Source: Cannabis sativa
Taxonomy: Eukaryota; Streptophyta; Magnoliopsida; Rosales; Cannabaceae
Direction: 5' to 3'
DNA: 64,000 nucleotides
Assembly: GCF_029168945.1 (NCBI RefSeq)
Contig: NC_083602.1
Location: 62,206,600 to 62,270,599 of the forward strand
Shown: piece after piece, positions 60,222 through 64,000 of the stretch
How positions within the stretch are numbered: position 1 is the stretch's first letter
Layout: each line of letters opens with the position of its first letter
Made by a program: the position numbers and the translations under genes
Notes under the pieces: generated by a model
What the model was told of the DNA's origin: nothing
What the model saw: only the letters and a program-made list of their open reading frames with translations
Databases searched by the model: none

Positions 60222-61475
60222 CTAACTTAGCCGGACGGTCCGCATGAGCGTTCTTTTCTGGGGATTCTTTCTATTTTGTAGTCCGAGAACTCGTGGAGCG
60301 CTCCGGACTATTGTTACGTACGCGGCCATTCTTTCGCCGCGGGTTTGGTATTCTCCGGAAACTTGGTTTACGACCAGCTGGGAATCACTGTAGATTTCCA
60401 CCCTCTTGGCTCCTACAGCTTTAGCCAATCGTAGCCCTGCTATTAGAGCCTCATATTCGGCTTCATTGTTCGAAGCTGTGAAGTTGAATCGGAGTGCTGC
60501 CTGGAGCCGCAACCCGGTGGGTGATATCATAGCTACTCCGGCTCCCGAACCGTTTTCGTTTGAAGCTCCATCCACGAATACTCTCCAAGTGGGAATGGGT
60601 GGCTCCGGAGTATTGGTTGTTGCCTCGGCTTCATTGCATTCGGTGATGAAGTCTGCCAAGGCTTGGCCTTTTACAGAAATCCGGGGCACGTAATGCAAGT
60701 CAAACTGACTCAGTTCCATTGCCCATTTAAGGAGTCTTCCGGAGGCTTCAGGTTTCTGGAGGACTTGCCGGAGTGGATGATTGGTCAAAACTCTGATTGG
60801 ATGGGCTTGGAAGTAGGGTCTCAACTTCCGTGATGCCATCAGGAGGCAGAATACCAGTTTTTCGATGACCGGATACCTCGTCTCGGCTCCTATCATGCGT
60901 TTACTGACATAGTATACGGGATGCTGGACCTTTTCTTCCTCCCGGACCAATGCAGCACTGACCGCATGTTCGGAGACCGCCAAGTAAAGGAACAAGTCTT
61001 CTCCAAGGACGGGCTTTGATAGGATAGGAGGTTTTGCCATATGGTCTTTTAACCTTTTGAATGCCTCCTCGCACTCGTCTGTCCATTCGAACTTTTGGCA
61101 TTTCTTCAGTATGTTGAAGAAGGGTACGCATTTGTCCGTGGATCGTGAGATAAAACGGCTCAACGCGGCTACCTTTCCGGTCAAACTTTGCACGTCCTTA
61201 TGCTTCCTGGGGGATGGCATGTCCAAGAGAGCTTGAATTTTCTCCGGGTTCGCCTCAATCCCTCTCTGGCTGACTATGAAGCCCAGGAATTTTCCCGACT
61301 TGACTCCGAAGGTACACTTCTTCGGATTGAGCTTCATGCCGTATCTCCGAACGACTTCGAAACATTCTTCTAAGTCGTCTGCATGGCTATTGCATGCTTT
61401 GGATTTGACGAGCATGTCGTCTACATATACTTCCATGTTTCGTCCCAGGAGGCCTTTAAACATCCGGTTAACCAT
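60222..61475 (-). pseudogene. Element H: reverse transcriptase (C-terminal half), RNase H and second RNase H
   Basis: A 417-codon open stretch. It starts with MVNRMFKGLLGRNMEVYVDD, the RT catalytic YVDD, followed by the thumb/connection (LNPKKCTFGV, KFLGFIV) and the usual RNase H region. After a linker ending PPIPTWRV, a second RNase H fold begins at VFVDGASNENGSGAGVAM and continues with NNEAEYEALIAGLRLAKA and IYSDSQLVVNQVSGEY, the D-E-D residues of an archaeal-like RNase H. This tandem arrangement is known from the Tat lineage. A frameshift near 61500 separates it from the upstream RT half. The 60.1-60.22 kb part between RNase H and integrase is damaged. Confidence 0.92.
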
Positions 61476-61517
61476 TCTTTGATAGGTCGCTCCGCGTTTT
61501 TCATCCGAAAGGCATGA

Positions 61518-63149
61518 CTAGATAACAAGATACCCCCTATCGGCCCCGAAGCTAGTGCACTCACAGTCCGCCGTATGCATCTTTATTTGATTGTACCCCG
61601 CATAGGCATCCATGAAAGATAACAGTTTGAATCCGGAGGTGGCGTCCACCATCTGGTCAATCCTGGGCAGCGGAAAGCAGTCCTTTGGGCAGGCTTTGTT
61701 TAGATCTGTGAAATCTATGCAAACCCGCCAAGTTCCGTTCGGCTTGGGCACCAGGACCGGATTGGCCAGCCATTCCGGATAGTATACGTCGCGGATCATG
61801 CTGTTGGACAAAAGTTTATCCACCTCTTTCTCTAAGGCCTCGGCTTTCGCCGAGTCGAGCGGGCGTCTCTTTTGTTGTATAGGGGGCATGTCCGGATTGA
61901 CGTTGAGGACATGGGTGATGACATGAGGGCTGATGCCGGTCATATCCTCTTGGCGCCACGCAAAAACATCAATGGCGCCCTTCAGTGTTTTTATTATTTT
62001 ATCCTTTTCCTCCGGATCTAGGCCTCTCCCTATCCGGAGTACTTTGGTGGAGTCGTCGTCGCACACTGGTATCTCTTCGACGTCCTCCATCGGTTCTACG
62101 ACCCTTTCGGATCCTATACGAGGATCCAACTCGTCTTCTTCAGCCTTCTCTACTTCAGGGGGCCCCCGGACCATGAGCACTGGCAAATGGGTGGCAACGT
62201 TGTAACATTGCCTGGCCTCTCCCTGGTTTCCCCTCACCGTTCCGACTCCGGCTTCCTGGGTAGGAAATTTTAGGCATAGGTGTCGGATAGAAGTTATTGC
62301 ACCGAAGTCGACGAGGGCCGGTCGGCCTAAGATTGCGTTGTAGGCTGTTGGACAGTCTACCACCACGAAGGTGCAATACTTAAACGTGCTCTGTGGAGTG
62401 TCCGGGCACAGGGTAACTGGGAGCCTGACTTTTCCCATCGGGATTAGAGTTGTCCCGTTAAACCCTGTGAGCTGCGATCCGCTAGGAGAGAGGTCCCGGT
62501 CGGTCAACCCTATCGCAGTGAAGGCTTCCTTGAAGAGCAAGTTCACGGAGCTTCCATTATCAATCAGGACCCTGGCCACCACTTTATTTGCAATGGGGGT
62601 CTCTATGACCAGCGGGTCGTGATGAGGAAAACACACCGTCTTGGCGTCTTCTTCCGTGAACGTTATGGGTTGGTCCATTAGCCGAGGCCTTTGAGCTGGG
62701 AGTTGAGTGACCTCCCACACTTCACTGTGCCTTGCGGCCTCGGCATATCTCTTTCGCTCCTTCCGAGTGTTTCCTCCGATATGGGGACCTCCGGAGATCA
62801 TGGCTACCCGTCCATTAGGCCGAGGCGGTAGTCCGGGTATATGCTGGGTGTCACCTGCGGGAGCAGCTGGAGGCAATACTCCTGCTGTACCCCCTGGTGT
62901 CCCCGAAGGCATGCCCCCGGCCACCTGCCCCGGGTTAAGGTGGGGTAACCTATTTTTGATCCACTCATAGAGGTGGCCCAACCGGATCAGATTCTCAATC
63001 TCATCCTTGAGATTTTTACACTCGTTGGTGCTGTGACCGATGTCATTGTGATATTCGCACCTTTTGCTCGGATCTCTCCGAGAGCTGTCCCTGTACAAAG
63101 GCTGGGGTCTCCGGTAATGCGTATTTCTGCCTTGTGGCAAAATAGACAC
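61518..63149 (-). pseudogene. Element H: zinc-finger region, protease and N-terminal half of reverse transcriptase
   Basis: A long open frame. It starts with CEYHNDIGHSTNECKNLKDE, a zinc-knuckle-like CX2HX4HX4C region. A proline-rich linker leads to the aspartic protease, VARVLIDNGSSVNLLF (active-site D in DNGSS). RT begins with SMIRDVYYPEWLANPVLVPK, then WRVCIDFTDLNKACPKD and SFMDAYAGYNQI (first catalytic aspartate). The frame ends in a stop near 61518 just before the expected MPFGLKNA motif, and the next frame continues, so an indel lies at about 61500-61530. The start lies in a different frame from Gag. Confidence 0.92.
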
Positions 63150-63990
63150 GTTCCTGAGAGTCCGTGAGCTCTGTGTACTGGGTGTATTGGGGTGTGTACC
63201 CCTTCTTTTGGCGCTTCTCTCCCGTTCGGGTGCTGCCCTTGGAGGACCTCTTGCTTCTAGACCCTTGAGTAGGGCCTGTTAAGCTAGCGGTTGGGGCAGC
63301 CTGTGAAGGAGCCCGTCCATTCACCCCGGACGGATTGCCGTAATGGGAAGATGCCGGGGGCAGAACTTGCCCTTGGTTGTACCCGGGAGTGGCAGAAAAC
63401 TGTATGCCACTAACCGGAGGGGTCGCGGTCGGGACAGTACCCGAGGGCGATACTCCTGGCATGTATCCTGCCATCCCGGTTGGATAATAGCCTCCGTAAG
63501 CCACAATCTGGGCTTCTTCGAGGTTAATATATTTTTGGACTCGCTTCTGGAAGTCCTGAAGGCTAGCAGCGCCTTCTTGCTGTAATTCGTTCCAGAAGGG
63601 AGTCCCAGTACGGATTCCTGCTTGGAGAAGCGCAAGCTGTTGTCCGTCGTCAACCTTCTTGGTCCTCGAGGCTTCCTCTCGGAACCTCTTGATGTAATTT
63701 TTCAAAGTCTCGGTGGGTAGTTGCTTGATGTTAGTCAAGGCGCTAACTTCCAAATTTACCTTCCTGGCGGCGACAAATTGCCTCCGGAAGTTGGTTTGGA
63801 GTTTGTTCCAACATCCCACCGATCCTGGTTCTAGTTTCTTGAACCACTCCTCCGCCGAGCCGCTCAGAGTGAGGGGGAAGCATAGGCACTTGGCGTCATT
63901 GCTGACCCGCATGACTGTCATGACTCGATTGAATCGTGACAGGTGATCGCTGGGGTCGGAGTTCCCAGTATATGCCGCCATTTCGGGCAT
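63043..63990 (-). pseudogene. Element H: Gag (retrotransposon gag domain)
   Basis: Reads MPEMAAYTGNSDPSDHLSRF, then LCFPLTLSGSAEEWFKKLEP and FRRQFVAARKVNLEVSALTN, typical of the plant retrotransposon gag domain that forms the virus-like particle. A Gly/Pro/Ser-rich, basic tail follows (RSKRSSKGSTRTGEKRQKK). The zinc-knuckle part lies in the next frame from about 63110, offset by one base, so this copy has a gag frameshift or a gag/pol frame change. More upstream gag sequence may continue past the window end. Confidence 0.85.
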
Positions 63991-64000
63991 TTTGAAGTTT

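Larger units (their letters stand above)
53282..64000 (-). mobile_element. Element H: Ty3/gypsy, Tat lineage, minus strand; 5' LTR and start outside window
   Basis: From its 5' side (high coordinates) it has Gag, protease, RT, RNase H, a second RNase H, integrase, a 3' region with tandem repeats and an opposite-strand gene, polypurine tract and 3' LTR. A second, archaeal-like RNase H after the usual one and a long antisense frame between pol and the 3' LTR are features of the plant Tat lineage (Grande/Retand-type). It is clearly GC-richer than its surroundings. Frameshifts in gag-pol and in the antisense gene show that it is no longer autonomous. Confidence 0.88.

Overview
The window reads as nuclear DNA of a flowering plant, most likely a eudicot. 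The evidence is an intron-rich HAD-phosphatase gene with plant-type splice sites, Ty1/copia and Ty3/gypsy LTR retrotransposons with plant-specific layouts, and very AT-rich intergenic DNA. The copia LTR family looks like one I associate with hemp-like Cannabaceae, but that is a weak impression and no species call is made. No prokaryotic operon, CRISPR array, rRNA or tRNA gene was seen.

From 1 to about 46.6 kb the DNA is a stack of nested retrotransposons. Element A is a copia element cut by the window start; its 3' LTR is 2334-4245. A decayed gypsy element (G) was split by copia element B (5837-27685, duplication TGAAT). B was then hit by a solo LTR C (12610-14534, CCCAC) and by a complete reversed copy D (15896-25944, CTTTT). 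A second reversed copy E (32964-43113, TATTG) interrupts a different copia element F, whose coding pieces lie at 32872-32963, 43119-43440 and 43978-45640 and whose 3' LTR is about 45948-46643. A, B, C, D and E belong to one family: LTRs of about 1.9 kb, a tRNA-Met type primer site, a 3 kb AT-rich stretch where gag would be expected, and a heavily broken integrase/RT/RNase H remnant. G carries an extra insertion with a hexanucleotide minisatellite (5143-5522). F carries a GC-rich insertion made of successive palindromes (43441-43977).

From 46.6 to 53.3 kb there is mostly low-complexity DNA, a putative inverted-repeat element (46870-48390), and the only intact host gene. That gene has eight coding exons (49730-51396) and encodes a 278-residue HAD hydrolase of the SDT1/pyrimidine 5'-nucleotidase-like group.

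From 53.3 kb to the end lies most of a GC-richer Ty3/gypsy element of the Tat lineage on the minus strand. It shows Gag, protease, RT, RNase H, a second RNase H and integrase (63990 down to 58890), all broken by frameshifts. Next come a 36-bp tandem array (58568-58747) and a long opposite-strand gene with its own TATA box and apparent introns (54496-58382). The polypurine tract (54063-54077) and 3' LTR (53282-54062) close the element. The antisense gene resembles the plant 'putative gypsy-type transposase' family found in Tat elements and is the most biologically interesting item. The 5' LTR lies beyond the window.
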